From IMG/VR virus record IMGVR_UViG_3300050045_000012, positions 1 through 34,271 of that record: DNA of 34,271 bases; one strand, 5' to 3'. How positions within the stretch are numbered: position 1 is the first letter of the stretch; every line of letters starts with the position of its first letter. This document shows positions 22,145 to 30,534 of the stretch, piece by piece. This DNA comes from a virus. Both the position numbers and the translations under genes were made by a program. Under the pieces are notes generated by a model. The model searched no databases. It was not told the DNA's origin and was given only the letters and a program-made list of their open reading frames with translations.

Positions 22145-24598
22145 CTATCTTTTCAGCTTTCTCGGCTGAGGAGGGGGCGCTAGGCTCTCGTCTAGTGTCT
22201 CAACTGCCGCGTCGGCTGTCAAGTCTAATCCTGCTTGTTTCCCTACCTGAACCTTACCGCTCGGTCCCAGATCTTTAAAGTTTATCGTCTCCGTAGGTGA
22301 CTTCGGGGGCTGCATCTTCTTGACCTTCTCCAACATGATCTGGGGCTGGAGAGCGTCCATAGCGGCCTTCTGAGCGCCTTGCTGGGCGATAGTCTGTAGA
22401 GCTAGAGTGTACAGCTCGACATTCAAAAATCCAGCGGCGTTCTCGCTCTTGACATATTGCCCTTTGGGAGAAGCCACCCAGTTAGTGTAGAACATCATTT
22501 CAGCCGGGGCCTGATCTAAAGGGGACGGCTTACGGCTAGAGATGTAGAGCTGGTACGGAGTTGGGGGTTCGGGAGGCTGCTGGCCGGTTGCCAACGCCTG
22601 CATGACGGCCATCTGATACTGCTGCACCACAGGGGCGTTCGGCTGCGGCTGTTCCTTGAGAAGCCCGTCGATGTTCTGCTGGACTTTCACGCCGATCTCA
22701 GCGGTTAACGACCGGAGCTGAGGAATACCGCGCAGCTTGTTCAGGACTGCGGCGTTGGCTGGGTTCTTAAGTTGTTCCTGAGCCAACGCATCGCCCTGCT
22801 GGGCAGAGAGCACCAGCGTTGTGAGCGAAAGCTGCTGTTCCTCGAATGTGGCAGGGTAGGTCTGGTCAGTATCCATCTCAGCCCAGAATCTTCCCATTCG
22901 TAGCGCCACAAGATCCACCAGAATGTCTGGTTTTCCCTGCCCCGAGACGCTGAGCATCCCCTGACTGTCGGACTCTGCCATTTTGTATCGGGCAGCAATA
23001 CGAACTCCCTGCTCGATAGAGCGGGAATAGGCCGTGACGAAGCCCATAAAAGAAGTACCCGCTTCTCCGCGACTGGCAGCTCGCAGAATAGAGATTCCCC
23101 CAAGTGTAGTATTCGATTCATCTGCTTGTCCTAGCGCGGCGGAAGCTATGCCGGTCACCGAGGCGGCGCCGTCGCTCGTCAGCCACGTCCGGAGATTCAT
23201 CAACTGGGCACTCACTTGAACTTGAGGCTCTGGGAAAGCATGAGCCGAAGGATTGATCTGGGGATCTATGTCGTGCTTCATCGGGTAGACAGATCCCGGG
23301 CGCGCCTGCTCTCGGCTATACGCCGGTAGATCGAACACGGATGGGTCGAGCCATATTGAGGGGATGGCTCGCATATGTGTTTCCATCTCCAGGTCAAAAG
23401 CGTCGGAAAAGGCATCCTGCATCGTAAGCATCGAGTAACCGTAGGCAGGGGTGGCTTGGCCGTGACCTCGGACTGCATGGCCCACACTCCAGTGATCGTC
23501 CATGCTTTCATTGCAGGACTCAGCATATTCAGTTCCAACGAAGACTACTCTAGCACCATCCGGGTAATTGTCCTCGAACCATTCTCGCTCTTCTTTGTCG
23601 CTCAGGGACGCGAACATCGCCGGTCGAATCCATACGCTTTGGATCGTGGGTAGTTCGTGGACGGCTTCCGCCATCTGCGAGACGAGGTGCAGACCTTGCG
23701 TCAGGGCGATGCGGGTAGTACGGTCGAACATAAATTCTGCTGGCCCTGGTTCGCCAGCTTGGATCTTGTCCGCGATATGCGGATAGAGCGCCTTCGCTGC
23801 CTCTAACTGAATTTCGTCGGAGTAAATCGCAAATGGAAACTCATGCTGGTTACGGGCTTCCAGTGGCGGTTTGAACCAGGGCACATCGCAGATCGTCATA
23901 ACGACGCCCCCCTTTGGTTTGCGGGGCTTCTTTCTAGGGGGAGTTTTTCCGCCGCCTATTCCCTCGGGGGACTCGTCTACTTCGTCTTCATCGTAGTACC
24001 CGAAACGAGCGCCATCAGCTACCCATCTAGTGTAGATAGCATAGCGCCCGCTCGTCCAAGCAATACGAGCGAAGTCTTGAGCCAACTCCGCAACGTCGTT
24101 CTGTGCTTCGATTTCTTCTTTAAGGCAGTTCGCGCCTTCCGCAAGTCGATAGGACTCGGATGCGTCCCCCGCAGCGGTGAAGTGAAGCTGCGGCACATGG
24201 CCCACGATCTTCATAAACGCGCGACCGTTGGCTTGGTAGATGTTCAGGGGGTACGACAGGCCAGCCGAATTGTTATCCGCGCCAGTAGTGCCAGGACCGC
24301 CGCCAGAAAGCCACGTAAACTGCAAGTCAGACCAATAGGCATCGAAAATGTTCCGCCAGTAGAATCCCCCGTCGGCAGATCTCTTGACTTCCTCGATTCG
24401 CGCGAACATATCGGTGAGCTGAAAGCGCGTCACCAGAGACTTGAATGTGCGCTGGTACTTCTCGGGGATGCGCTCGTTGCGGGGACCGTAATCGGGTTGC
24501 GACCACGTACCAAACGCCTCACCTGGCGCGTACTTGTCAATCAGGTCGGAGAAGTCCGAATCTACTGTAGTGCCACCAATGTTAGACTCTGGGTCCAT
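22145..24598 (-). CDS. Portal protein
   Basis: The 817-residue protein has the length and content of podoviral-type portals. It has a long mixed N-terminal half, a central acidic and basic loop (DEDEVDESPEGIGGG, then PPRKKPRKPKGG, about 205-230), and helical stem and crown regions. A Gln-rich C-terminal part (about 600-700) and a Pro/Lys-rich end follow. The portal forms the dodecameric channel at the capsid vertex through which DNA is pumped by the terminase and to which the adaptor binds. It is coupled to the lysozyme gene as TAATG. The terminase, capsid and adaptor genes in the same cluster support the call; no single motif is diagnostic. Confidence 0.8.
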   Translation of the reverse strand: MDPESNIGGTTVDSDFSDLIDKYAPGEAFGTWSQPDYGPRNERIPEKYQRTFKSLVTRFQLTDMFARIEEVKRSADGGFYWRNIFDAYWSDLQFTWLSGGGPGTTGADNNSAGLSYPLNIYQANGRAFMKIVGHVPQLHFTAAGDASESYRLAEGANCLKEEIEAQNDVAELAQDFARIAWTSGRYAIYTRWVADGARFGYYDEDEVDESPEGIGGGKTPPRKKPRKPKGGVVMTICDVPWFKPPLEARNQHEFPFAIYSDEIQLEAAKALYPHIADKIQAGEPGPAEFMFDRTTRIALTQGLHLVSQMAEAVHELPTIQSVWIRPAMFASLSDKEEREWFEDNYPDGARVVFVGTEYAESCNESMDDHWSVGHAVRGHGQATPAYGYSMLTMQDAFSDAFDLEMETHMRAIPSIWLDPSVFDLPAYSREQARPGSVYPMKHDIDPQINPSAHAFPEPQVQVSAQLMNLRTWLTSDGAASVTGIASAALGQADESNTTLGGISILRAASRGEAGTSFMGFVTAYSRSIEQGVRIAARYKMAESDSQGMLSVSGQGKPDILVDLVALRMGRFWAEMDTDQTYPATFEEQQLSLTTLVLSAQQGDALAQEQLKNPANAAVLNKLRGIPQLRSLTAEIGVKVQQNIDGLLKEQPQPNAPVVQQYQMAVMQALATGQQPPEPPTPYQLYISSRKPSPLDQAPAEMMFYTNWVASPKGQYVKSENAAGFLNVELYTLALQTIAQQGAQKAAMDALQPQIMLEKVKKMQPPKSPTETINFKDLGPSGKVQVGKQAGLDLTADAAVETLDESLAPPPQPRKLKR

Positions 24599-25023
24599 TA
24601 TGTTAAGAACAACGCCCTTTCGGCCAACCGTCGGCGCAGCAATCCCTCTTCAGTCTTGCCGCCCGCTTGATCCCACTTTTCAAACTCAGCCGCTGCCGCC
24701 TCGATATTTCCGTCATTCACTAACTTCAGCAGGGCGCTACGGCTGAGGTTTCCGCTTCCTAGATTGAAAGTGAAATCCACTAGGGCGTCAAATTGATTTT
24801 GATTCACAGCGAAAGTAACTAGAGTATTCACAGTGTGAACCGCCCATTGAATATCCGCCTGAAGCCAATCGCTGGCTTGGTCGTAGGTGCAGGTATCGCC
24901 CTCTTTTACCTCGGCTGTGTGGCCATATCCGATAGTCCACTTCCCGGTGCTGTCTTGGTACGCGGCCAGTCGGCAGCCCTCGAAGGACTTGGTTAGTGCC
25001 AGCCCTTTATCTGAGTACGTCAT
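24598..25023 (-). CDS. Endolysin, T4-type lysozyme (GH24)
   Basis: This 141-residue muramidase has the catalytic triad in exact T4 spacing: Glu15 (SFEG), Asp24 (YQDSTG) and Thr30 (WTIGYGH). The NQNQFDALVDFTFNLG segment typical of the family follows. It cleaves the MurNAc-GlcNAc bond of peptidoglycan and releases progeny. There is no signal or anchor sequence, so export would depend on a holin. The holin is not adjacent; the nearest membrane proteins are near 16.1-16.6 kb. It sits between a beta-rich protein gene and the portal gene, sharing one base with the latter. A virion-associated role in cell entry is an alternative. Confidence 0.9.
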   Translation of the reverse strand: MTYSDKGLALTKSFEGCRLAAYQDSTGKWTIGYGHTAEVKEGDTCTYDQASDWLQADIQWAVHTVNTLVTFAVNQNQFDALVDFTFNLGSGNLSRSALLKLVNDGNIEAAAAEFEKWDQAGGKTEEGLLRRRLAERALFLT

Positions 25024-25030
25024 GCTACTC

Positions 25031-25513
25031 CTAGAGAGATGTGACTGCGACTACTGCGGTTGACCCACTGCCAGTATCTACGACCCGGATGAATCGCGCG
25101 GCTGAAAGAATCTTGGCGGTCGATTGGGCTTCTGGAGAGGCCAGCCCGGTAGTGTTATTCTCCGAAGAGATCACCCGGGGGCCGCTGTTAGTAGATCCAC
25201 TATAAGTGTCAATCGTCACGAAATCGGCTGCCTTGGCGGTAGTCGAAACCTGAAGATTGAACCCCGCTGTTCCGACAGGATAAACCTGCCAGATCAACTG
25301 TCGCTGAGTCGAGGGGTGCTTGCCGCCCATCGCGGCGATTACCACGGTGCGCCCAGCCGCGCCTGCGGTCAAAGTCTGGGTATAGTCTCCGTTGGGGTCT
25401 TCTGTAGACGCCGAGCCGCCCCCGGGGATCACGTTACCAAAGAACCCGGGAATATTTTGCAGACCTAGCAAAAGGGCGCGGTCGCCGGGTTGCATCGCTA
25501 CTGTATCAGCCAT
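25031..25513 (-). CDS. Beta-rich hypothetical virion protein
   Basis: A 160-residue protein rich in Gly, Ser, Thr and Val with alternating strands (GRTVVIAAMGGKHPST, RQLIWQVYPVGTAGFNLQVS, ARFIRVVDTGSGSTAVVAV). Beta-rich small proteins near portals are often decoration or neck proteins. No family is recognised. It lies between a small charged protein and the lysozyme, all closely spaced, so it is in the same operon. Confidence 0.65.
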   Translation of the reverse strand: MADTVAMQPGDRALLLGLQNIPGFFGNVIPGGGSASTEDPNGDYTQTLTAGAAGRTVVIAAMGGKHPSTQRQLIWQVYPVGTAGFNLQVSTTAKAADFVTIDTYSGSTNSGPRVISSENNTTGLASPEAQSTAKILSAARFIRVVDTGSGSTAVVAVTSL

Positions 25514-25514
25514 G

Positions 25515-25682
25515 TTACTTCTCCTCGCCCATGTGATGGGTTAACTTTTTCTTCTTACGCTCAGGCAGCTCTTTCGGGCTGTCCGTAGCGCCTAGCCACT
25601 CACTGACACCGGCCTTACCTAACTTCTCTTTGGAGTCTTCTGTGTGCAGCCAGCGAAATTGCGCTTTGCTCTCGGCGGGCAC
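25515..25682 (-). CDS. Small charged phage protein (55 aa)
   Basis: The start is GTG at 25682, immediately after the upstream TAA stop. GGGGGAG lies just before, at short spacing. The sequence reads PAESKAQFRWLHTEDS..., followed by LGATDSPKELPERKKKK. This resembles short phage proteins beginning MPxxSxAQ and ending in PxKKKK, of unknown function. It fills an otherwise empty gap in a fully packed operon and stops two bases before the next ATG, which supports a real gene. Confidence 0.7.
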   Translation of the reverse strand: MPAESKAQFRWLHTEDSKEKLGKAGVSEWLGATDSPKELPERKKKKLTHHMGEEK

Positions 25683-25949
25683 TTACTCCCCCTCGGGCTC
25701 TTCATCTACTGACCGGGCATCCGCCTGCTGGCTGGGACCTTTTGTGCCCTTGGTATGCATCTCGTGGGCGCTCTGGATATGCTCCTTCGCGCGCGCCAGA
25801 TGCTCTTCCATCGTCTTGTCCTTGGACGCCTCGGGGGTATCTTTCCCCTCAGTTTCCTTCATGTGACGGTGCTTCGCCATTGCTTGGGACATCGTGCCCC
25901 CGGCGAAAGTCATCTTGTGCTGGTCTTCCGGTGCTCGGTAGATTGCCAT
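25683..25949 (-). CDS. Small charged hypothetical protein
   Basis: This 88-residue, highly charged protein is rich in Lys, Glu, His and Met (MSQAMAKHRHMKETEGKD, EEHLARAKEHIQSAHEMH) and mostly helical. GAGG lies about 11 bases before the ATG. Its first 101 bases overlap the end of the upstream coiled-coil gene in another frame, which is large for this genome. Small acidic helical proteins before portals can be scaffolds or assembly factors, but this is only a possibility. An internal promoter-like TTGAGC-N16-TACTTT at 26048-26075 could drive it. Confidence 0.6.
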   Translation of the reverse strand: MAIYRAPEDQHKMTFAGGTMSQAMAKHRHMKETEGKDTPEASKDKTMEEHLARAKEHIQSAHEMHTKGTKGPSQQADARSVDEEPEGE

Positions 25950-26298
25950 TGAGTTTGTTCCTCAGCGCCGTGGGGTTTTGCTCCCTCTGGGCGGCTATTC
26001 TTTTACGTTCCGACCATGAGATATAGCCGGTTTGACTCTCACCTGTTAAAGTATCTGCTTTCTCTGTCGGCTCAATGGATTCCAGCTCTTCTACCCGGGT
26101 CATCAGACGAGCCTCAGACTCCATGAGTTCGTCCCTCATAGTCTTGGCCCGGGCAGCCGAATCCCGCTGCGCAGCAGCTACCTGCTCCACCAGCTCTTCG
26201 AGAAGCTTCTGTAGCTGGAACCTCTGGTCGTGGAGGTTAGTGATTTTTATCTCCAGATCATTTATTCCAAGCTGGCGGCGTAAGAATGTGTAGATCAT
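25849..26298 (-). CDS. Coiled-coil hypothetical protein
   Basis: The 149-residue product has a long heptad-rich helix (about residues 15-80, LEIKITNLHDQRFQLQKLLE and onward through LVEQVAAAQRD). A shorter segment YISWSERKRIAAQREQNP follows. I chose the ATG at 26298, which overlaps the terminase end by 41 bases; the frame is open further upstream inside the terminase gene. GGGGAG precedes the ATG at short spacing. The last 34 codons overlap the next gene. The role is unknown; position after the terminase would allow an assembly or packaging accessory. Confidence 0.6.
   Translation of the reverse strand: MIYTFLRRQLGINDLEIKITNLHDQRFQLQKLLEELVEQVAAAQRDSAARAKTMRDELMESEARLMTRVEELESIEPTEKADTLTGESQTGYISWSERKRIAAQREQNPTALRNKLNGNLPSTGRPAQDDFRRGHDVPSNGEAPSHEGN
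26048..26075 (-). promoter_or_regulatory. Internal promoter-like site within the coiled-coil gene
   Basis: On the minus strand TTGAGC (26075-26070), 16 bases and TACTTT (26053-26048) resemble the other TACTTT elements. It lies in coding sequence, about 100 bases before the gene starting at 25949. If active it would boost the portal-lysozyme operon. It is weaker than the site at 18522-18550. Confidence 0.3.
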
Positions 26299-27988
26299 CT
26301 CTCCCCGTCTTTCCTTGGCTGCGCGGGTGCCGGTTGCGCTGCCACTGTTTGAACTTGCCTTCATTCTTCTGTTTCGCTTCCCGCATGCGTTTGACGTGTT
26401 CGACAAAAAGAGACAGGCTGGCGCTGGGTTTGATGCCGCCCTGGGTCATCAGCTTCATCTTGTCGGCGTAGACATCTTCAGCGGGCTTGTCGGAGGCGCT
26501 GTAGTGCGAGTATACCGCATATCTCTGGGCGTCCAGCACATCGAGCTGGAACATATCCCCCTCGCTCTTGATGTCCCCGTCTTTGTCAGGGTCGGACACC
26601 GCCCACGGCAGAGCGCCTAGTAAATCCCCACACTGGTCGGATATGATCCAACCAGCAGCGACGCCCTCCGGGTTCCACCCGTCGAGGATGTTGACTCTCT
26701 CTGCCAACAGGGAGTACATATATCGAAGACCGTTAGCGCGGCTATTCTTTTCGGACTTAGCTGGGATAGGACGCACCAGCCCGTGGGATGCAAATACATC
26801 TCCCATGACCCGGGCTCTAGAGCGTATGCTCTTTCCGAACGTTTCCGGTGATAGATAAATTCTGTTGACTCTGGCAAGTTTCTCTCCCAGCAGCGTTCGG
26901 CTGCGATCTACGATTTCTTCCGCCAGCGCTCGTTCGCTGAGACCCTTGTACAGGGCTTCGGCAAACGTTACAACGAAGGTTTTTGTTTCTCCGGATTGCA
27001 GAGGCAGCGTGAGCAGCGTGTTCCAATTAACCGAGGCATAGTGGACCTGGCCCCAGTCGATCCCAAGGAAAATGGGTTGCCAATACTGCTGGCGCATGTA
27101 CCGCAGCAGAATGTCATGGGGTATAGGCACGATGTCTCGGTCGTAGCAGTCGAAGTACATCCCCTCGAACCCAGTCCAACGCCCATGTAGCCATGCCTCA
27201 CGGATAGCCTTCGGTTGGTTGGCCAGCATCTTTCGATAAGCTTTTCCAGCCAAAGTGTCGGCTTTGTAAGCCGGGTTGTCATCCATGATGGAAGGGATAA
27301 ACAGATAATCTTCTGGGTCATATTCGATGTCCAAGTTCTTCGGGCGGGCCTTCTCACAGTCCGCACCGAACAGATGTCTTAATGTGTCCGCACCAATACC
27401 GCCGGGGTTGGTGAGCCCTTTAATCTGGGCGATAATAGGACGACCAAACGAATCCTTAGTAACTGTGGAACGAGCAGAGCCAGCAATGAAAGACCACCAA
27501 GAGAAAGGTAACTCAGCCCACTCATCAAAAGTGACTTTCTGGAACTGGCCAGACAAGTACTTACGCGCGGCGGCTTCGTCGTTGACCGAGGCAAAGTGAA
27601 TCTTTGATCCATTCTCCAACTCCAGTCTAGGCGATGTCTGTGAGTCCGTGAACCGGCCCCGTAGGTCTTCCGGCAACCGTTGAAACTCGGCCACCATCGT
27701 GCGGCGTAGTTCGCCCATAGTCTTTCGGAATATGATCTGTTCACAGCCCGGGACGGCGTAGGCCGTGAACAGGTTATCGAAGACAGCTCCGAACGTCTTG
27801 CCCGAGCCGCGCTGTCCGCCCCATAAGGTGAACGGGACTTTGGACTCGAAGTAAGCTATTTGACTCTTGTGGGGGAAACCTTCCGGGGTGACCAGCACCA
27901 AGCGGCTGCCCTCTCTCCGGTAGATCCGGTAGGGAGGGCCGTGTTCGCCAACTTCATCGAATACGTACTGATTACGCTTCAGTGCCAT
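26258..27988 (-). CDS. terL: Terminase large subunit
   Basis: The 576-residue packaging motor has a Walker A GGQRGSGKT (57-65), a Walker B VTFDEWAE (152-159, Asp155 and Glu156) and the first nuclease aspartate in FLGIDWG (Asp311). A nuclease-fold C-terminal part with DVLDAQRYAVYSHY follows near 480. It cuts concatemeric DNA and pumps it through the portal using ATP. The ATG at 27988 overlaps the upstream small gene by 17 bases. Length and motif order match complete large terminases, so it is probably functional. Confidence 0.95.
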   Translation of the reverse strand: MALKRNQYVFDEVGEHGPPYRIYRREGSRLVLVTPEGFPHKSQIAYFESKVPFTLWGGQRGSGKTFGAVFDNLFTAYAVPGCEQIIFRKTMGELRRTMVAEFQRLPEDLRGRFTDSQTSPRLELENGSKIHFASVNDEAAARKYLSGQFQKVTFDEWAELPFSWWSFIAGSARSTVTKDSFGRPIIAQIKGLTNPGGIGADTLRHLFGADCEKARPKNLDIEYDPEDYLFIPSIMDDNPAYKADTLAGKAYRKMLANQPKAIREAWLHGRWTGFEGMYFDCYDRDIVPIPHDILLRYMRQQYWQPIFLGIDWGQVHYASVNWNTLLTLPLQSGETKTFVVTFAEALYKGLSERALAEEIVDRSRTLLGEKLARVNRIYLSPETFGKSIRSRARVMGDVFASHGLVRPIPAKSEKNSRANGLRYMYSLLAERVNILDGWNPEGVAAGWIISDQCGDLLGALPWAVSDPDKDGDIKSEGDMFQLDVLDAQRYAVYSHYSASDKPAEDVYADKMKLMTQGGIKPSASLSLFVEHVKRMREAKQKNEGKFKQWQRNRHPRSQGKTGRDDLHILTPPAWNK

Positions 27989-28235
27989 TGGATGGCGGCA
28001 CCTGTGCGGTTTGGTTATTTTTACTCTTTACGAAAGCCACAAGCTCCTCTGAGGTGACCTTACGCCCGTCGATGCCGACTTCAGCCAAGAACATCAACAG
28101 AGTTTCGACGGCGTTCTGAACTACAGCCTGCCGCTGGTACATCGGGCGCAATGCCTGTTGGACGAACATCGCCACTTCAGCTTGAGTGACTTTCTTCGCG
28201 CCGAATGCGTTTTCTTTCTGGGTTTCAACGCTCAT
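27972..28235 (-). CDS. Small helical protein upstream of terminase (possible TerS)
   Basis: This 87-residue, mainly helical protein (VTQAEVAMFVQQALRPMYQR, NAVETLLMFLAEVGI) has a polar tail. AGGAGAGG lies six to nine bases before the ATG at 28235; a TTG two codons upstream is an alternative. It directly precedes and overlaps the large terminase gene, the usual place for the small subunit. It is short for one (usually 130-200 residues) and shows no clear helix-turn-helix. The 142-residue gene upstream is a competing candidate. Confidence 0.6.
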   Translation of the reverse strand: MSVETQKENAFGAKKVTQAEVAMFVQQALRPMYQRQAVVQNAVETLLMFLAEVGIDGRKVTSEELVAFVKSKNNQTAQVPPSNGTEA

Positions 28236-28653
28236 TGTCAACCTCTCCTGGGTTTGCGAAATCCGCCAGCTTCAGCGGTCGTACTACCTCACCGTCAATC
28301 GTGGGGACTTGCTTATTTCTTCCGCCGACATACACAACAGACGGACCAGACTCCGCAGCAATCTCTTTAGCTTCCTTGGCAATCTCGCCTCTACCGATGA
28401 ATTGGTCCAGCACTCTTAGAATCAGCGCTTGCTGCTGCTTGCTGGCCCCAGTAACTCCAAAGGCAATATCCCGGTACATCCCCGCCAGAGCCTCTATCCC
28501 CAACTGCCCCTCGTAGCGACCAGCGGGGACTTTCTCGTAGAAGGCCGCTCGGATCAGGACCGACAAGTCCTCTTTGATCTGCGGTCCCTCCAGCTCTTTC
28601 AGCTTACACTGAAGTTCTCGGAGTTTCAAGCGTTCTCTGATTTCTTTTCTCAC
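28225..28653 (-). CDS. Helical protein, second candidate small terminase or assembly factor
   Basis: This is a 142-residue protein with a basic N-terminus (MRKEIRERLKLRELQCKLKE) and mostly helices through residue 100. It then has a strand-containing end (PSVVYVGGRNKQVPTIDGEVVRPLKL). GTG at 28653 overlaps the GroEL stop as GTGA, so the gene is coupled to the chaperonin. Size, charge and position two genes before the large terminase would suit a small terminase subunit. No DNA-binding motif is obvious, and the assignment is a guess from context. Confidence 0.55.
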   Translation of the reverse strand: MRKEIRERLKLRELQCKLKELEGPQIKEDLSVLIRAAFYEKVPAGRYEGQLGIEALAGMYRDIAFGVTGASKQQQALILRVLDQFIGRGEIAKEAKEIAAESGPSVVYVGGRNKQVPTIDGEVVRPLKLADFANPGEVDNER

Positions 28654-30146
28654 TCGGACACCTGGATCAGAGTATCAGTTGCGAGCATGACGCTAGCGAC
28701 AGACGCGGCGTTCCGTAGCGAAGCCTTTACCACAAGAGCAGGGTCCAAAATACCCGAAGTCAGTAGATCTACTGTAGCCCCCGAAAGCGCGTCCGATCCG
28801 ACGGCGCAGCCAGAGTTTAAAGCTATTCGGTCCGATGGGGCCGATATGCTCTCCTGTACTACTCCGGCGACCCGGATTGCCCGCCGCGAATTGCGCAAGG
28901 CCATCCCAGCTCCGATCACTACTCCGTCTTCCAATGCGGATCTTGTCGCTAGGCACGAATCCTCGCATCTCGCCTTCAGATCCCCCATCTCCAGTCCCGA
29001 GCGGGCGGCGAGTCTCAGTACTGTCAGTCCACCCGTCAGCTTGGCTAACCGCTCGTTGAGTTTCTCCCTCTCTAGGGGTGTAGGGGTCTGTTCTAACAGC
29101 CCCTGTATAGTCTCCACTCTCTTTTGTATCGCCTCCCCGGACCCAGCACCACCCATAATTCGCGTCGTATTGCCAGTGCAAGTCACCTTGGCAGCCCGCC
29201 CCAGATGCCCCGTATTGAGCTTCGATAGCTCCATCCCCAGTTCCTGTAGGCACGCGGTCCCGCCAGTTAATGCCGCCAGGTCCAGCAGTAAATCCTTGCG
29301 GTGGCCCAGGTTGGTTGGTAGTTTTATCGCTACACATGCTAGTCTCCCTTGCATTTTATTCGTTGCGAGCGTTGCCAGAGCCTCGCCGCGCACGTCTTCC
29401 GCTAATATCACCAGCGGCCTTGACTGCGAGGCAATGGCGTTCATCAAGGCCTGTGCTCCCTGAAGAGAAGTCAGAGGCCGGTCCAAAAGCATAAGCACTG
29501 GGTTGTCGAGTTCCACGGTCTGACGGCGTTCGTTGTTGATAAACACCCCGGATATGAATCCAGAGCCAAGGCTCATGCCTTCTATACGTTCAATCGTGGA
29601 CTCGCCACCCAGTGCTTCCTCCACGGTGACGACACCGTGTTTTCCGGCCTGTAGTGTGGCTTGGGATACTAGCTTCCCCAAGTGCTGATCGTTATTGGCC
29701 GAAATAATCGCTACCTGCTCTACTATCTCGTCGGTGCAGGGGATCTTGATACTGTCGATGTACTTACACACTTTTTCAACATCTTCTGAAATCTGCCGCC
29801 GCACTGAAACTATCGTTTCGTGCTGTAGGGCCTTTAGACCATTGTGCAGCAGAGCGTGCGCCAGGACTACCGTAGCCGATGTCCCATCTCCCGCTTCGTG
29901 CAGGGTGCGCTCGGAGGCTTCTTTGACCATCTTGACGCCCGATGCATCCGGGCCTTCGACCATATACTGCCGCGCGATAGTCACACCGTCGCGCGATGAG
30001 CTGGGGTAAGCTGGAAAATCTCTGGCGGGATCGAAGACACAGTTCCTGCCCTGTGGCCCCATGCTCGATCCTACGACTTCGGCCAGGTTCTTCGCTCCCC
30101 GAAGCAGTATGCCCCGGGCTTCGTCTCCAGTAAAGATTTTCTTCAC
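28650..30146 (-). CDS. groEL: Phage-encoded GroEL chaperonin
   Basis: This 498-residue group I chaperonin has the ATP site nearly intact: SSMGPQGRN (27-35), RDGVTIA (52-58, Asp53) and AGDGTSATVVLAHAL (85-99, Asp87). Near the C-terminus ALEDGVVIGAGMAL corresponds to DGVVAGGGVAL, including its aspartate. It is about 50 residues shorter than E. coli GroEL and lacks the Gly-Gly-Met tail. The start is GTG at 30146, overlapping the GroES stop as GTGA. It would fold phage proteins, most likely capsid or tail proteins too large or abundant for the host chaperonin. Phage GroELs are known but uncommon, and a complete pair with GroES is rarer. Confidence 0.93.
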   Translation of the reverse strand: MKKIFTGDEARGILLRGAKNLAEVVGSSMGPQGRNCVFDPARDFPAYPSSSRDGVTIARQYMVEGPDASGVKMVKEASERTLHEAGDGTSATVVLAHALLHNGLKALQHETIVSVRRQISEDVEKVCKYIDSIKIPCTDEIVEQVAIISANNDQHLGKLVSQATLQAGKHGVVTVEEALGGESTIERIEGMSLGSGFISGVFINNERRQTVELDNPVLMLLDRPLTSLQGAQALMNAIASQSRPLVILAEDVRGEALATLATNKMQGRLACVAIKLPTNLGHRKDLLLDLAALTGGTACLQELGMELSKLNTGHLGRAAKVTCTGNTTRIMGGAGSGEAIQKRVETIQGLLEQTPTPLEREKLNERLAKLTGGLTVLRLAARSGLEMGDLKARCEDSCLATRSALEDGVVIGAGMALRNSRRAIRVAGVVQESISAPSDRIALNSGCAVGSDALSGATVDLLTSGILDPALVVKASLRNAASVASVMLATDTLIQVSE

Positions 30147-30484
30147 AGCTTCACCCGCTTAAGGACTGCGAACACGAATGCCGCGTCCAGCCGCACCATT
30201 GGCACCAGTTCTCCGTCGGCGTCCAACAGCTCGAACTCATTACCCGCTACGGCAAACTTATCATACATCACCAACGCGCCGGGGGCCATCTGCGAGTTGT
30301 CCACTTCCGGGCCGGTACAGACCACGAACCCCATGTCCGTGGCGGGTTCGTATGCCGGGGGCACGATCAAACGCCCGGGATGCTCTTTAGGGACTGGTTT
30401 GATGAATACGGTGCTCTTGAGAGCAATTGGCAAATACCCGTACTCCGGCTTAGTCTCTACGATCGGTTCAAGGGGTTCATTCAT
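30143..30484 (-). CDS. groES: Phage-encoded GroES co-chaperonin
   Basis: The 113-residue GroES-fold protein runs from PIALKSTVFIKPVPKE (19-34) through a mobile-loop region PGRLIVPPAYEPA to FVVCTGPEV. It continues to GALVMYDKFAVAGNEFELL and ends in VFAVLKRVKL. The hydrophobic LIV of the loop would dock on the GroEL apical domain. The N-terminus is about 15 residues longer than in typical GroES. AAGGA lies seven bases upstream of the ATG. It is coupled to groEL by GTGA, giving the usual groES-groEL order, and is preceded by a hairpin at 30498-30528. Confidence 0.9.
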   Translation of the reverse strand: MNEPLEPIVETKPEYGYLPIALKSTVFIKPVPKEHPGRLIVPPAYEPATDMGFVVCTGPEVDNSQMAPGALVMYDKFAVAGNEFELLDADGELVPMVRLDAAFVFAVLKRVKL

Positions 30485-30497
30485 GAGCAGTCCTTGT

Positions 30498-30528
30498 CAC
30501 AAAACCCACAGAAAGAGGGGGTTTTGTG
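30498..30528 (-). promoter_or_regulatory. Hairpin in the groES leader
   Basis: A perfect ten-base inverted repeat (CACAAAACCC / GGGTTTTGTG, 30498-30507 and 30519-30528) with an 11-base loop lies 14 bases before the groES ATG. There is no T-run after it on either strand, so it is not a typical terminator. It could protect the RNA end, slow read-through from the upstream gene, or modulate access to AAGGA just downstream. Confidence 0.5.
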
Positions 30529-30534
30529 TAACAC

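Noticed and set aside
28429-29463. Plus-strand open frame of 344 codons
   Set aside because: It is antisense to groEL, whose ATPase motifs are clear.
30498-30528. Rho-independent terminator before groES
   Set aside because: The stem is good but no T-run follows on either strand.
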